The notes under the pieces were generated by a model, which was not told where the DNA came from, made no database searches, and worked only from the letters and a program-made list of their open reading frames with translations. Below, piece by piece: positions 9,216 through 18,335 of a stretch of 64,000 nucleotides of DNA. The DNA is taken from NCBI RefSeq assembly GCF_025907915.1, contig NZ_JAPAAF010000003.1:62001-126000 (forward strand), written 5' to 3'. Origin of the DNA: Gaoshiqia sediminis (GTDB taxonomy: Bacteria > Bacteroidota > Bacteroidia > Bacteroidales > Prolixibacteraceae). Numbering within the stretch: position 1 is the stretch's first letter; each line of letters starts with the position of its first letter. The translations under genes were made by a program, and so were the position numbers.

Positions 9216-10712
9216 ATGGAAAAAGACGGAAAATACATTCTGGCCATCGATCAAAGCACATCGGCAACCAAGGCCATTTTGTTTGACAAATGCGGAAGGC
9301 TGAAACAACGGACCACTATTCCGCACCGGCAGTTTTACCCGCACGCGGGATTTGTCGAGCACGATCCGGTTGAAATTTTTAACAATACTTGCGAAGCGAT
9401 GCGGCAAGTAATGACCGAACAAAAGGTTACGGAAGACGAACTTGCCGGAATTGCCATCACCAACCAACGCGAAACGGCACTCATCTGGGATAAAAACACG
9501 GGATTACCTGTTGCCAACGCAGCGGTTTGGCAATGCCAGCGCGGCGCACAACTATGTTTGGAATTAAAAACGAAAGGATACGAAGATTTGATCCGCAGCA
9601 AAACCGGTTTGCTCATTGATCCCTATTTCTCGGCCAGCAAGCTGAGCTGGATCATGCAAAACACACCCGGTTTGAAAGAACAAGCCAAAAAAGGCGAACT
9701 ACTTTTAGGAACCATGGACAGCTGGCTGTTGTGGAAACTGACCGGCGGAAAAGTACATGCCACCGACTACTCAAACGCATGCCGCACCATGCTTTTCAAT
9801 ATCCATACGTTGGATTGGGACAACGAGCTGATCGAATTGTTTGGTCTGTACCGCAACATGTTCCCCGAAGTTCGCTTCAGCGACGAAGTAGCCGGACATA
9901 CCGAACCCGGAATCCTGTTCCATACGCAAAAACCGATAGCCGGCCTCATTGGCGACTCTCACGGAGCGCTGTTTGGTCAAACCTGCTTCAAAACCGGCAT
10001 GGCTAAAGCGACTTACGGCACCGGCTCGTCCATCATGATGAACATTGGCACCAAAGCCCTGGATGCTCCGCAGGGGCTGGTAACCTCAATTGGTTACAGC
10101 TGCGGCAAGCAAATCCATTATGTATTCGAAGGAAACATCCACTGCACCGGCGACACGCTAAACTGGCTGAAAAACGAGGTCGGGCTGATCAGCCATGCCT
10201 CGGAAACCGAAAGCCTGGCCAACTCGGTACCCGACAATAACAACGTCTATTTTGTTCCGGCCTTCGTAGGACTGGGCGCTCCGTACTGGGACAACCAAGC
10301 CCGTGCTTGCCTTTCGGGAATGGGCCGAAACACGACTAAAGCGCATATCGTTCGCGCAGCGCTCGAAAGCATTGCTTTTCAGGTGAACGATCTGATTAGC
10401 CTGATGGAAGAAAAAGGAGGAATTCAACTTCAAGAACTTCGCGTGGACGGTGGCCCTACACGCAACAAATTTCTCATGCAATTCCAATCGGACTTGTTGC
10501 AGCAGGAAGTTTCACCTTCCGAAATTGAGGAAGCCTCAGCGCTGGGGTCAGCCTATATGGCTGGTTTGGCTTTCGGCTTTTGGGGTAACCCCGACGAACT
10601 TGAACAACTGCGGGTGGCAGGAAAAACCTATCAGCCCAAACAAAACAAAGATGAAATAGCTGGATTGGTAACCGGTTGGCAAAAAGCCGTTGAACGCGCC
10701 CGGCTGCATTAA
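9216..10712 (+). CDS. FGGY-family carbohydrate kinase (glycerol kinase-like; candidate apulose-type kinase)
   Basis: A 498-residue ATP-dependent sugar or polyol kinase. It resembles glycerol kinase along its length: ITNQRETALIWDKNTG, AAVWQCQRGA, SKTGLLIDPYFSASK, GTMDSWLLWKLTGG and the FGGY signature region near YGTGSSIMMNIG. The N-terminal phosphate loop reads AIDQSTSATKA rather than the DQGTTSSR of true GlpK, so another substrate is likely. Context (isomerase, split transketolase and pentose-type ABC importer) favours phosphorylation of a ketose before cleavage. FGGY kinases act this way in the known D-apiose pathway, but also in many others. ATG at 9216. Confidence 0.85.
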   Translation: MEKDGKYILAIDQSTSATKAILFDKCGRLKQRTTIPHRQFYPHAGFVEHDPVEIFNNTCEAMRQVMTEQKVTEDELAGIAITNQRETALIWDKNTGLPVANAAVWQCQRGAQLCLELKTKGYEDLIRSKTGLLIDPYFSASKLSWIMQNTPGLKEQAKKGELLLGTMDSWLLWKLTGGKVHATDYSNACRTMLFNIHTLDWDNELIELFGLYRNMFPEVRFSDEVAGHTEPGILFHTQKPIAGLIGDSHGALFGQTCFKTGMAKATYGTGSSIMMNIGTKALDAPQGLVTSIGYSCGKQIHYVFEGNIHCTGDTLNWLKNEVGLISHASETESLANSVPDNNNVYFVPAFVGLGAPYWDNQARACLSGMGRNTTKAHIVRAALESIAFQVNDLISLMEEKGGIQLQELRVDGGPTRNKFLMQFQSDLLQQEVSPSEIEEASALGSAYMAGLAFGFWGNPDELEQLRVAGKTYQPKQNKDEIAGLVTGWQKAVERARLH

Positions 10713-10742
10713 TTGAAATCGAAAAAATTTAAATACAGAATT

Positions 10743-12158
10743 ATGAAAAATCAAAAACAAACTTTTGGCGTAATTATCGCCACACGGAATATTTTCAACT
10801 TCAAATTGGCGGTTGATGCCCGTCAAAAAGTATTGAAAAAACTGGAAGACATGGGTTTTGGCTATGTCATTCTTCCCGAATCGGAAACCCCGACCGGAAA
10901 CATCGAAGGGTATGCCGATGCCGTGAAATGTGCCGCTTTGTTCAAGAAGAATGCCGATCTCATCGACGGTATCCTGGTTGTGCTACCCAACTTCGGCGAC
11001 GAGCTGGGGGTAGTCAACTCCATCAAAATGTCGGGTTTGAATGTACCGGTGTTAGTACAGGCCTGCGACGACGACAATGACAAAGTGGATGTAAAAAGCC
11101 GCCGCGATGCCTTCTGCGGAAAGCTTTCTGTTTGTAATAACTTCTACCAATACGGGGTTAAATTTACCGACACCATTTACCATACATACAGCCTCGACAG
11201 CAGAGAATTCACCGCCGACCTGCTGAAATTCGCCGGTGTTTGCCGCGTGGTGAAAGGCCTGAGCAACCTGCGCGTTGGCGCCATCGGTACTCGTCCCATC
11301 GGGTTCCAAACCATGCGCTACAGCGAAAAACTGCTGCAAAAGTACGGCATCACTGTGGTCCCGGTTGATATGTCCGAAATTATTGCTGCTGCCAACAAAA
11401 TCGGCGAGAACGACCCGGCCGTAAAAGAAAAAGTGGAAGCTATCCAGGCCTACGGCACCTGTGGAATTGCAGCCAAAGGCAAAATTGCTAAACAAGCCCG
11501 CTTTGGGTTAGCTGTTGAAAACTGGATCAACGAAAACGATATCAACATTTCGGCCCTGCAATGCTGGGATTCGATCGAGAAAAACTATGGTTGCGCTGCC
11601 TGTGTTACCATGAGCATGATGGGCGAGAAACTCATGCCGTCGGCCTGTGAAGTGGATGTGGCCGGAACGATCTCTATGTATGCACTGGCCCTGGCTGCCC
11701 AAACGCCTTCGGCCATCCTCGACTGGAACAACAACTTCGCCGAAGACCGCAACAAAGTGGTTTGCACCCATTGCAGCAACTACCCCAAATCATTCTTCCA
11801 AAACGAAATTGAGATCGGAAGCCTGGATGTACTGGGAACCGTACTGGGAAGCGAAGACACCTTTGGCGCCGTGAAAGGAAAAGTGGCCGCCGGCAACATG
11901 ACTTATTTCCGCATCTCAACCGACGACAATAAAGGATTGATCAAATCATACCTCGGCGAAGGCACCATGACCGACGATCCGTACGGAATGGATGGCGGTA
12001 TTGCTGTTTGCGAAATCCCCAACCTGCAAAACCTGATGAAATACATGTGCAAAAACGGCTTCGAGCACCACGTGGCTATGGTTCGCGGACATGTTTCCGA
12101 AATACTGGAAGAAGCCATCGGAAACTACCTGGGATGGGAAATATACAAACACGAATAG
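10743..12158 (+). CDS. L-fucose/L-arabinose isomerase-like protein (sugar aldose-ketose isomerase)
   Basis: A 471-residue cytoplasmic protein with the layout of the fucose isomerase superfamily: an N-terminal Rossmann-like region (VIIATRNIFNF, then ADLIDGILVVLPNFGDE) and a C-terminal metal-binding half. Probable Mn2+ ligands are the Glu in SACEVDVAG, the Asp in AILDWNNN and the His in FEHHVAMVRGH, placed by analogy. It should convert an aldose to the ketose used by the kinase before it. The frame opens 30 nt earlier at a TTG, but the ATG at 10743 (MKNQKQTFG) is preferred. The gap to the kinase is 30 bp. True substrate is unknown. Confidence 0.8.
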   Translation: MKNQKQTFGVIIATRNIFNFKLAVDARQKVLKKLEDMGFGYVILPESETPTGNIEGYADAVKCAALFKKNADLIDGILVVLPNFGDELGVVNSIKMSGLNVPVLVQACDDDNDKVDVKSRRDAFCGKLSVCNNFYQYGVKFTDTIYHTYSLDSREFTADLLKFAGVCRVVKGLSNLRVGAIGTRPIGFQTMRYSEKLLQKYGITVVPVDMSEIIAAANKIGENDPAVKEKVEAIQAYGTCGIAAKGKIAKQARFGLAVENWINENDINISALQCWDSIEKNYGCAACVTMSMMGEKLMPSACEVDVAGTISMYALALAAQTPSAILDWNNNFAEDRNKVVCTHCSNYPKSFFQNEIEIGSLDVLGTVLGSEDTFGAVKGKVAAGNMTYFRISTDDNKGLIKSYLGEGTMTDDPYGMDGGIAVCEIPNLQNLMKYMCKNGFEHHVAMVRGHVSEILEEAIGNYLGWEIYKHE

Positions 12159-12209
12159 AAAGCTCCTCCTGGCCTTCCGACAACCGCCGGAGAGAAAACA
12201 GGCCATCCT

Positions 12210-12258
12210 GGAACTTGGAATCTGGAACTTGGAATTTGGAACTTGGAACTTGGAATCT
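12210..12258 (+). repeat. Seven tandem 7-bp units (GGAAYYT) in the leader of the transketolase A gene
   Basis: Seven consecutive heptamers, GGAACTT GGAATCT, then five more of the same type, end 4 bp before the ATG at 12263. The GGAA cores could act as Shine-Dalgarno-like sites. The same heptamer family occurs before two other start codons, at 54318-54394 and 55491-55525, in the coding-strand sense each time. Confidence 0.9.
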
Positions 12259-12262
12259 TAAA

Positions 12263-13093
12263 ATGAAAAAATATACCAATCTGGAGCTGAAGCAAAAGTC
12301 GATTCATTTGCGAAAAGCTCTGCTGAAATACATCAAACTGGCCAATGCGGGACACACCGGGGGCGACCTGTCGTGCATCGACATCCTGAATGTGTTGTAC
12401 AACGATGTGCTGAACGTGTCGCCCGAAACGGTGAACGATCCGAACCGCGACCGCTACATCCAAAGTAAGGGCCATGCCGTTGAAGCGCTTTACGTGGTAC
12501 TGGCAGATGCCGGTTTCTTCCCGATGAGCGAACTCGAAACGCTCTGCAAATACCAGTCGAAGTATGTGGGTCATCCTACCCGAAAGGTGAAAGGCATCGA
12601 GTTCAACACCGGCGCCCTTGGGCACGGATTGCCCATCAGCGCAGGTCTGGCTTTGGCAGCAAAAAAAGATGGAGCTCCGTACCGTGTTTTCACCATGCTG
12701 GGCGACGGCGAACTGGCCGAAGGCTCAAACTGGGAAGCGGCCATGATGGCGGCCCATTACAAACTGGATAACCTGGTTGCTATTCTCGACCACAACACCC
12801 TTCAAATTACCGGCCGTAATGTTGAAGTGTGCAGTCCGCATCCGATTGCGGAAAAATGGCTGGCTTTCGGATGGAACGTCATCGAAGTGAACGGGCACGA
12901 TTTTGAACAGTTGCGTGAGGTGCTGAACGCCGCTCCCGCAGTTCCCCGCAAGCCAACCTTCGTGCTGGCAAACACCGTGAAAGGCAAAGGCATCAGCTTT
13001 ATGGAAGATGTGAAAAAATGGCACCACGGCGTTCCTTCGGATGAAGAATACGAAAAAGCGTTGACCGAATTGGATGCCCAATTAGCCCGCTAA
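12263..13093 (+). CDS. Transketolase N-terminal subunit (TPP-binding)
   Basis: A 276-residue N-terminal half-transketolase. It carries HTGGDLSCIDILNVLY, RDRYIQSKGHAVEALY, HPTRKVKGIEFNTGALGHG and the thiamine diphosphate motif GDGELAEGSNWEA...LDHNTLQ. It pairs with the next gene to form the two-subunit enzyme, which moves a two-carbon ketol unit between sugar phosphates. An upstream in-frame extension to 12008 overlaps the isomerase and runs through the heptamer array, so the ATG at 12263 (MKKYTNLELK) is chosen. Split transketolases inside sugar operons often act on special substrates, for example apulose 4-phosphate. Confidence 0.93.
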   Translation: MKKYTNLELKQKSIHLRKALLKYIKLANAGHTGGDLSCIDILNVLYNDVLNVSPETVNDPNRDRYIQSKGHAVEALYVVLADAGFFPMSELETLCKYQSKYVGHPTRKVKGIEFNTGALGHGLPISAGLALAAKKDGAPYRVFTMLGDGELAEGSNWEAAMMAAHYKLDNLVAILDHNTLQITGRNVEVCSPHPIAEKWLAFGWNVIEVNGHDFEQLREVLNAAPAVPRKPTFVLANTVKGKGISFMEDVKKWHHGVPSDEEYEKALTELDAQLAR

Positions 13094-13181
13094 ATCCCCC
13101 AAACGGCGACTTTCAGAGAAACAAACAGATTACGGTAATTGCATCTTCTGAAAAGGAGAAAATTTTTAGAAATACATTCAA

Positions 13182-14147
13182 ATGAAGATCACAGATCAAT
13201 TGATAAAAGGAAAAGCCAACCTGGAGGTGTACTCCGAAACACTGATTGAGTTGGGCCAGGCCGACCGCAACATTATGGCTGTTACCAGCGACTCGCGCGG
13301 CTCGGGTAAACTGACGCCTTTTGCCGACAAACTGCCCGAGCAGCTTGTGGAAGTGGGCATTGCCGAGCAAAACCTGGTTGGCGTAGCGGCAGGTTTGGCC
13401 GCTGCGGGCAAAAAAGTATTTGCCACATCCCCTAGCTGCTTCCTGGCCACCCGCTCACTCGAGCAAATCAAAAATGACGTTGCCTATTCAAACTATCCGG
13501 TTAACCTGGTGGGCATCAGTGCCGGAGTTAGCTACGGCGCCCTGGGGTCCACGCACCACTCGCTGCACGACGTAGCCGTCCTGCGCGCCATCAACAACAT
13601 CGTAGTGGTGGTTCCGGCCGACAATTTCGAAGCCCGCGAGGCTGTAAAAGCCGCCGCTGCGTCGGATAAGCCCTTCTTTCTGAAATTCGGCAAAAAGAAC
13701 ATGCCGCACCTGCACACCGCCGACGAAAAATTTGAAATCGGTAAAGCTTCCATCATCGTTGAAGGAACCGATGTGGCCTTTATTGCGTGCGGCGAAACCG
13801 TTGCTCCGGCATTCGAAGCCGCTCAAAAGCTGAACGAACAGGGCATCAGCGCGCGCGTCATCAGCATGCACACCATCAAACCGCTCGATACCGAAACCAT
13901 CCTGAAAGCGGCCCGCGAATGTAAAACCGTGATTACAGTAGAGGAACACAGCGTTAACGGCGGTTTGGGTGAAGCTTGCGCATCAACCATTCTCGAAGCC
14001 GGAATTTCGGTGCCCTTCAAACGCGTTGGCCTACCCGACGAGGAAACCGTTGCCGGTTCGCAAGCCGAAATCTTCAACCACTACGGAATTTCAGGGGAAG
14101 GACTGGCACGAACGGCACGAACCTGCATAAACAAAATTCAAACCTGA
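13182..14147 (+). CDS. Transketolase C-terminal subunit
   Basis: A 321-residue pyrimidine-binding plus C-terminal half. It contains [32 protein letters not shown] with the catalytic glutamate that activates thiamine diphosphate, [15 protein letters not shown], and a C-terminal domain with [14 protein letters not shown]. It completes the transketolase with the preceding gene, 88 bp away. The stop is only 4 bp before the lipoprotein gene, so expression with the importer is likely. Confidence 0.93.
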   Translation: MKITDQLIKGKANLEVYSETLIELGQADRNIMAVTSDSRGSGKLTPFADKLPEQLVEVGIAEQNLVGVAAGLAAAGKKVFATSPSCFLATRSLEQIKNDVAYSNYPVNLVGISAGVSYGALGSTHHSLHDVAVLRAINNIVVVVPADNFEAREAVKAAAASDKPFFLKFGKKNMPHLHTADEKFEIGKASIIVEGTDVAFIACGETVAPAFEAAQKLNEQGISARVISMHTIKPLDTETILKAARECKTVITVEEHSVNGGLGEACASTILEAGISVPFKRVGLPDEETVAGSQAEIFNHYGISGEGLARTARTCINKIQT

Positions 14148-14151
14148 ATAC

Positions 14152-15108
14152 ATGAACCGAAAATCGAACCTAACTAAACCTATTTTATTCCTGTGCTTGC
14201 TTGCAGCAATTATCAGCTGCAAAACATCCTCACGTCAGGACAGTCAGAAAAAAATGGCAGTCGTCATCTCCACCCTCAACAATCCCTGGTTTGTGGTGTT
14301 GGGCGAATCGGCTGCTCAGCGAGCTCGCGAATTAGGCTACGAAGCCCATATTTTTGACTCGCAAAACAACTCGGCAAAAGAAGCCGAACATTTCGACAAC
14401 ATCATTGCGATGGGCTACGATGCCATTCTGTTTAATCCTACCGATGCCGATGGTTCCGTATTAAATGTTCAGCGGGCCAAAACTGCCGACATACCAACTT
14501 TCTGCATGGACCGCGAGATCAATTCACGCGATGCAGCGGCCTCCCAACTTCTTTCCGATAATTTTACCGGTTGTGTCAAACTCGGCGAATACTTCGTCAA
14601 GCAGATGAGACAAAAAGGCCGCTACGTCGAAATACTCGGGCTAGTTGGTGACAACAACACCTGGAACCGTTCAAATGGTTTTCACAGCGTGGTGGATGAA
14701 TTTCCGGAACTGGTCATGGTGGCACAGCAAAGCGCCGACTTCGACCGCAACAAGGCTATGGATGTGATGGAAACCATCATGCAGGCCAATCCCGAAATTG
14801 ATGCCGTTTTTTGCGGAAATGATGCCATGGCTTTGGGTGCTTATCAGGCAGTACTGGCCGCCGGAAAAGCAAACCGGATCAAAGTCTTCGGTTTCGACGG
14901 CTCCGACGATGCCATCCGCGCCATTGCCGATGGAAAAATGGCGGCAACAGTGATGCAATATCCCGTTTTAATGGCCCGGAAATCGGCCGAACTGGCCGAC
15001 CAACTCATCCGGGGTGATGCGAATTTCAGCCATAAAATGCCAGTCGAAGTTGACCTCGTGACCCCGGACAACATCTCGAAATACTTACCCCAAACCACCC
15101 GGCCATGA
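14152..15108 (+). CDS. Ribose-type ABC transporter substrate-binding lipoprotein
   Basis: A 318-residue periplasmic binding protein of the RbsB/Peripla_BP_4 type. The N-terminus ends in a lipobox (LLAAIISC), so the mature protein is a membrane-anchored lipoprotein. Characteristic segments are [32 protein letters not shown], and [20 protein letters not shown]. It presents a monosaccharide, probably a pentose or tetrose-type sugar, to the permease. The stop overlaps the DUF2291 start by 4 bp (ATGA). Confidence 0.9.
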   Translation: MNRKSNLTKPILFLCLLAAIISCKTSSRQDSQKKMAVVISTLNNPWFVVLGESAAQRARELGYEAHIFDSQNNSAKEAEHFDNIIAMGYDAILFNPTDADGSVLNVQRAKTADIPTFCMDREINSRDAAASQLLSDNFTGCVKLGEYFVKQMRQKGRYVEILGLVGDNNTWNRSNGFHSVVDEFPELVMVAQQSADFDRNKAMDVMETIMQANPEIDAVFCGNDAMALGAYQAVLAAGKANRIKVFGFDGSDDAIRAIADGKMAATVMQYPVLMARKSAELADQLIRGDANFSHKMPVEVDLVTPDNISKYLPQTTRP

Positions 15109-15743
15109 AAAGGAAACTCATAAAACGACTGATCGCCGTTGTGGCAATCCCTGTGGTGTTATTCGCCTCCTTCAAAATTGAAAATCTGCAGGTGTACCAG
15201 GCGCAAACCAGGCAAACTACGTTCGATGCCGACGAATTTGCCAACCGGTTTTGGAACGAAAAACTCGCTGAAAGTATTGAAAACGCCCCCGATGCGGATC
15301 AGCTGCTAAAACTCCTGAACGAAAATCAGGAAGCAGCCTTCCGTCAGTACGGCAAAAAGTTAGGGATTTCGAAAACGGCCTACTTCACCCTTAAAGGTTT
15401 TGGGATTATAGATGCGGTAAACGACGAATTTATTTCGGTAGCCACCATCGGCGGCAATACCGTTGAACTCGAAACAGCTTTCATTTTCGGAAATGCTGTG
15501 CGCGACGGCTCGGGGCAGGTTAACATTGACAAATTTGTGAACATGACCGATTTTAACAAGGTCTCCATTGCTGTCAACCAATTGGTTCGCAAAAAAGTAA
15601 CCAGCCACTTAACGCAAGCAGCCCAAAAAGGCCAAGCAATTGAATTCTGCGGAATGGCTGAGCAGAAAGAAGATGAGCCGTTTCCGGCAAGCTTACGAAT
15701 CATTCCTGTCAAAGCAATCATTTCGGATGGAAAAACAGAATAA
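15105..15743 (+). CDS. DUF2291 family protein
   Basis: A 212-residue protein with an N-terminal hydrophobic anchor ([21 protein letters not shown]) and a periplasmic domain with the family's FWNEKL and [13 protein letters not shown]-like segments. DUF2291 proteins are recurrent neighbours of ribose-type ABC importers, but their function is not established. A helper role in import or sugar binding is inferred. It overlaps the genes on both sides (4 bp with the binding protein, 17 bp with the ATPase), which shows tight co-translation. Confidence 0.8.
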   Translation: MKRKLIKRLIAVVAIPVVLFASFKIENLQVYQAQTRQTTFDADEFANRFWNEKLAESIENAPDADQLLKLLNENQEAAFRQYGKKLGISKTAYFTLKGFGIIDAVNDEFISVATIGGNTVELETAFIFGNAVRDGSGQVNIDKFVNMTDFNKVSIAVNQLVRKKVTSHLTQAAQKGQAIEFCGMAEQKEDEPFPASLRIIPVKAIISDGKTE

Positions 15744-17262
15744 TATACCCAGACCGGTCCTTGAAGTCAGAAATATTTCCAAAGATTTTTCGGGGGTTTA
15801 TGCTCTTCAAAACGTTGATCTGGAAATATTTCCGGGAGAAGTGACTGCAATTATCGGAGAAAACGGTGCCGGGAAATCAACCCTGATGAAAATTATTTCG
15901 GGTGTTTATCCCGAGTATGAGGGAGATGTATTGCTCAACAGTGAAAAAGTGGCCTTTAACAACCCGAAAGAAGCCGGAGAACAGGGCGTTGTCATCATCC
16001 ACCAGGAATTGAACTTGGTTCCCCACCTCAGCATTACCGAAAACCTGTTTTTGGGGATTGAAAAAACCAACCGGCTTGGATTGCTCGATTACGCGGCAAT
16101 GAACAAACAGGCTAAAGCCCTGTTGAGCCGCCTTCACCTCGATATTTCCCCCTCGACTCCCGTCAACCAGCTTCGGGTGGGGCAGCAACAGCTGGTCGAA
16201 ATCGCCAAGGCACTGCTGCTCGACTCCAAAGTGCTGATTATGGATGAACCGACCTCGGCTATCAGCGACCAGGAAGTGGAGTTGCTTTTTAAAATTATCA
16301 GGGAGTTGCGGAGCAAAGGAGTCGCGATTGTTTACATTTCGCATAAACTGAACGAGTTGTTCGAAATTGCCGACCGCTATTCGGTTTTGCGCGATGGCCG
16401 AAGCATGGGATCGGGCCAAATGAAAGGCGTAACCCACGATCAACTGATCCAGCTGATGGTGGGACGCGACCTGACCAACAGCTTCCAAAAAGCCAATACC
16501 ATGAGCACAACCGAAGTTTTGCGGGTTGAAAACCTGACAGTTCAAAATCCGCAGAACAAAAATGATTTGCTGGTTGACGATGTGAGCTTTACGCTTCATG
16601 AAGGAGAAATTCTGGGCATTTGCGGGCTGATGGGCGCCGGACGAACGGAAGTACTGGAAGCCATTTTCGGCCTCTATCCCAAGCATGTTTCCGGCAAAAT
16701 AAGCATTGGGGGCAAAGAACTAAAAATACGCCGTGTGAACGATGCCATTGCTGCAGGAATCGCCCTGGTACCGGAAGACCGTAAACTTCAGGGATTGGTG
16801 CTGAATATGAGTGTGGCGAAAAACACCAGCATGGCTAGCCTGGAGCAGATTTCCTCATTCAGTTTCATTCGTAAAAAGAAAGAAGAAGAACTCAGCGAAC
16901 TGTTCATCAAAAAGTTGAGTACCAAAGTTGCTTCTTCAAACCAAACGGTGGGAAAACTAAGCGGAGGAAACCAGCAAAAAGTTGTGATTGCCAAGTGGCT
17001 GGCCACCAATCCCCGAATCCTCTTACTCGATGAACCAACCCGCGGAATCGATGTCGGTGCGAAAAGTGAAATTTACAGGCTTATTAACGAGCTGGCCGCT
17101 CAGGGAATGGGAATCATCATGGTGTCGTCCGAGTTGCCAGAAATCTTAGCCTTATCGGATAACATTCTGGTTTTATCGGAATCGCGCCTGGCGGCAACGC
17201 TTAGCCGGACTGAGGCCACCGAAGAGATTATCATGAAAGCCGCATTAAAAGAAAAAGAATAA
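15727..17262 (+). CDS. Ribose-type sugar ABC transporter, double ATPase subunit
   Basis: A 511-residue RbsA-type protein with two nucleotide-binding domains. The first has Walker A GENGAGKST, signature LRVGQQQLVEIAKAL and Walker B VLIMDEPTSA. The second has the degenerate Walker A GLMGAGRTE typical of RbsA-type proteins, signature KLSGGNQQKVVIAKWL and Walker B ILLLDEPTRGIDVG. It powers sugar import at the inner membrane. An upstream extension to 15640 lies inside DUF2291, so the ATG at 15727 ([10 protein letters not shown]) is the start. Confidence 0.93.
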   Translation: MEKQNNIPRPVLEVRNISKDFSGVYALQNVDLEIFPGEVTAIIGENGAGKSTLMKIISGVYPEYEGDVLLNSEKVAFNNPKEAGEQGVVIIHQELNLVPHLSITENLFLGIEKTNRLGLLDYAAMNKQAKALLSRLHLDISPSTPVNQLRVGQQQLVEIAKALLLDSKVLIMDEPTSAISDQEVELLFKIIRELRSKGVAIVYISHKLNELFEIADRYSVLRDGRSMGSGQMKGVTHDQLIQLMVGRDLTNSFQKANTMSTTEVLRVENLTVQNPQNKNDLLVDDVSFTLHEGEILGICGLMGAGRTEVLEAIFGLYPKHVSGKISIGGKELKIRRVNDAIAAGIALVPEDRKLQGLVLNMSVAKNTSMASLEQISSFSFIRKKKEEELSELFIKKLSTKVASSNQTVGKLSGGNQQKVVIAKWLATNPRILLLDEPTRGIDVGAKSEIYRLINELAAQGMGIIMVSSELPEILALSDNILVLSESRLAATLSRTEATEEIIMKAALKEKE

Positions 17263-17272
17263 AGCAAAACCT

Positions 17273-18247
17273 ATGAATACAGTCACACTCAAACAAAATC
17301 TGATAAAATTTCAATCCATCATTGCCTTGGCGGCCATGTGTATCGCCCTGAGCCTTCTCTCCGACCGGTTTTTAACCCCCGAAAACACCTGGAATGTGAT
17401 GCGCCAAATATCGGTTAATGTGATCATTTCCGTTGGAATGACGTTGGTGATATTAACCGGGGGCATCGACCTTTCGGTAGGTTCAATCCTGGCCTTGGCC
17501 GGAGCTGTAACCGCAGGCATGTTGAAATTTGGCGCCGAGTTTACCGATGCAAACCTGTACATTGGCTTCACCCTGCTGGGAGCGTTGATTGGAGGCACCC
17601 TGACAGGAACCTTGCTGGGATGGTTTAACGGTTTTACCATCACCCGGTTCAAAGTTCCGCCCTTTGTGGCCACCCTGGCCATGCTCACCATTGCTCGCGG
17701 TCTCACCATGCTGTGGACCGGCGGCTTTCCGATCACCGGGCTTGGCGACAACATGGCTTTTATCGGAACCGGTTGGTTGCTGGGTATCCCCATGCCGGTA
17801 TGGATTTCGGCCATCATTGTGCTGGCAGCTGTTGTTTTAACCAATCAAACCATGCTGGGACGCCACATCTATGCCATTGGCGGCAACGAAACGGCAGCCA
17901 GACTTTCCGGTTTAAAAATCAAACGCATAAAAACCATCGTTTATTCCATCGCCGGTGCGTTGGCAGGAATTGGCGGTATCATTGTCACCTCACGGCTTGA
18001 CTCGGCCCAGCCCAATGCCGGTTTTGGTTTCGAACTCGACTCCATTGCTGCCGTTGTGATTGGGGGCACTTCTCTTTCCGGAGGAAAAGGAACCATTATG
18101 GGTACCGTTCAGGGGGCGCTGATTATTGGCATTTTAAACAATGGTCTGGTGCTGCTTAACGTCTCCCCTTTCTGGCAACAAGTCATCAAAGGATTTGTCA
18201 TTCTGCTGGCCGTAGTTATTGAGAAATTTAACTCGAAGGAAGAATAA
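17273..18247 (+). CDS. Ribose-type sugar ABC transporter permease
   Basis: A 324-residue RbsC-type inner membrane permease with about eight to ten hydrophobic segments. Family motifs include ILTGGIDLSVGSILALAGAVTAG, FKVPPFVATLAMLTIARGL, and YAIGGNETAARLSGLKIKRIK, the cytoplasmic loop that contacts the ATPase. A 10-bp gap separates it from the ATPase gene. The 88 bp that follow before the GH105-like gene contain no obvious terminator, so transcription may continue into the exported enzymes. Confidence 0.93.
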   Translation: MNTVTLKQNLIKFQSIIALAAMCIALSLLSDRFLTPENTWNVMRQISVNVIISVGMTLVILTGGIDLSVGSILALAGAVTAGMLKFGAEFTDANLYIGFTLLGALIGGTLTGTLLGWFNGFTITRFKVPPFVATLAMLTIARGLTMLWTGGFPITGLGDNMAFIGTGWLLGIPMPVWISAIIVLAAVVLTNQTMLGRHIYAIGGNETAARLSGLKIKRIKTIVYSIAGALAGIGGIIVTSRLDSAQPNAGFGFELDSIAAVVIGGTSLSGGKGTIMGTVQGALIIGILNNGLVLLNVSPFWQQVIKGFVILLAVVIEKFNSKEE

Positions 18248-18335
18248 ATAAGTTTGGAAAGATGGTAACGTGCCTTCAATTTTAAGGGTATGAAAAAGGA
18301 CGAACGAAAAATTATAAACTAAAAACGACCTGAAT

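Noticed and set aside
8983-9303. 106-codon plus-strand frame before the FGGY kinase
   Set aside because: It covers the promoter/operator region and overlaps the kinase start out of frame.
12008-12262. Upstream extension of transketolase subunit A
   Set aside because: It lies inside the isomerase gene and translates the heptamer repeat; the family N-terminus begins at 12263.
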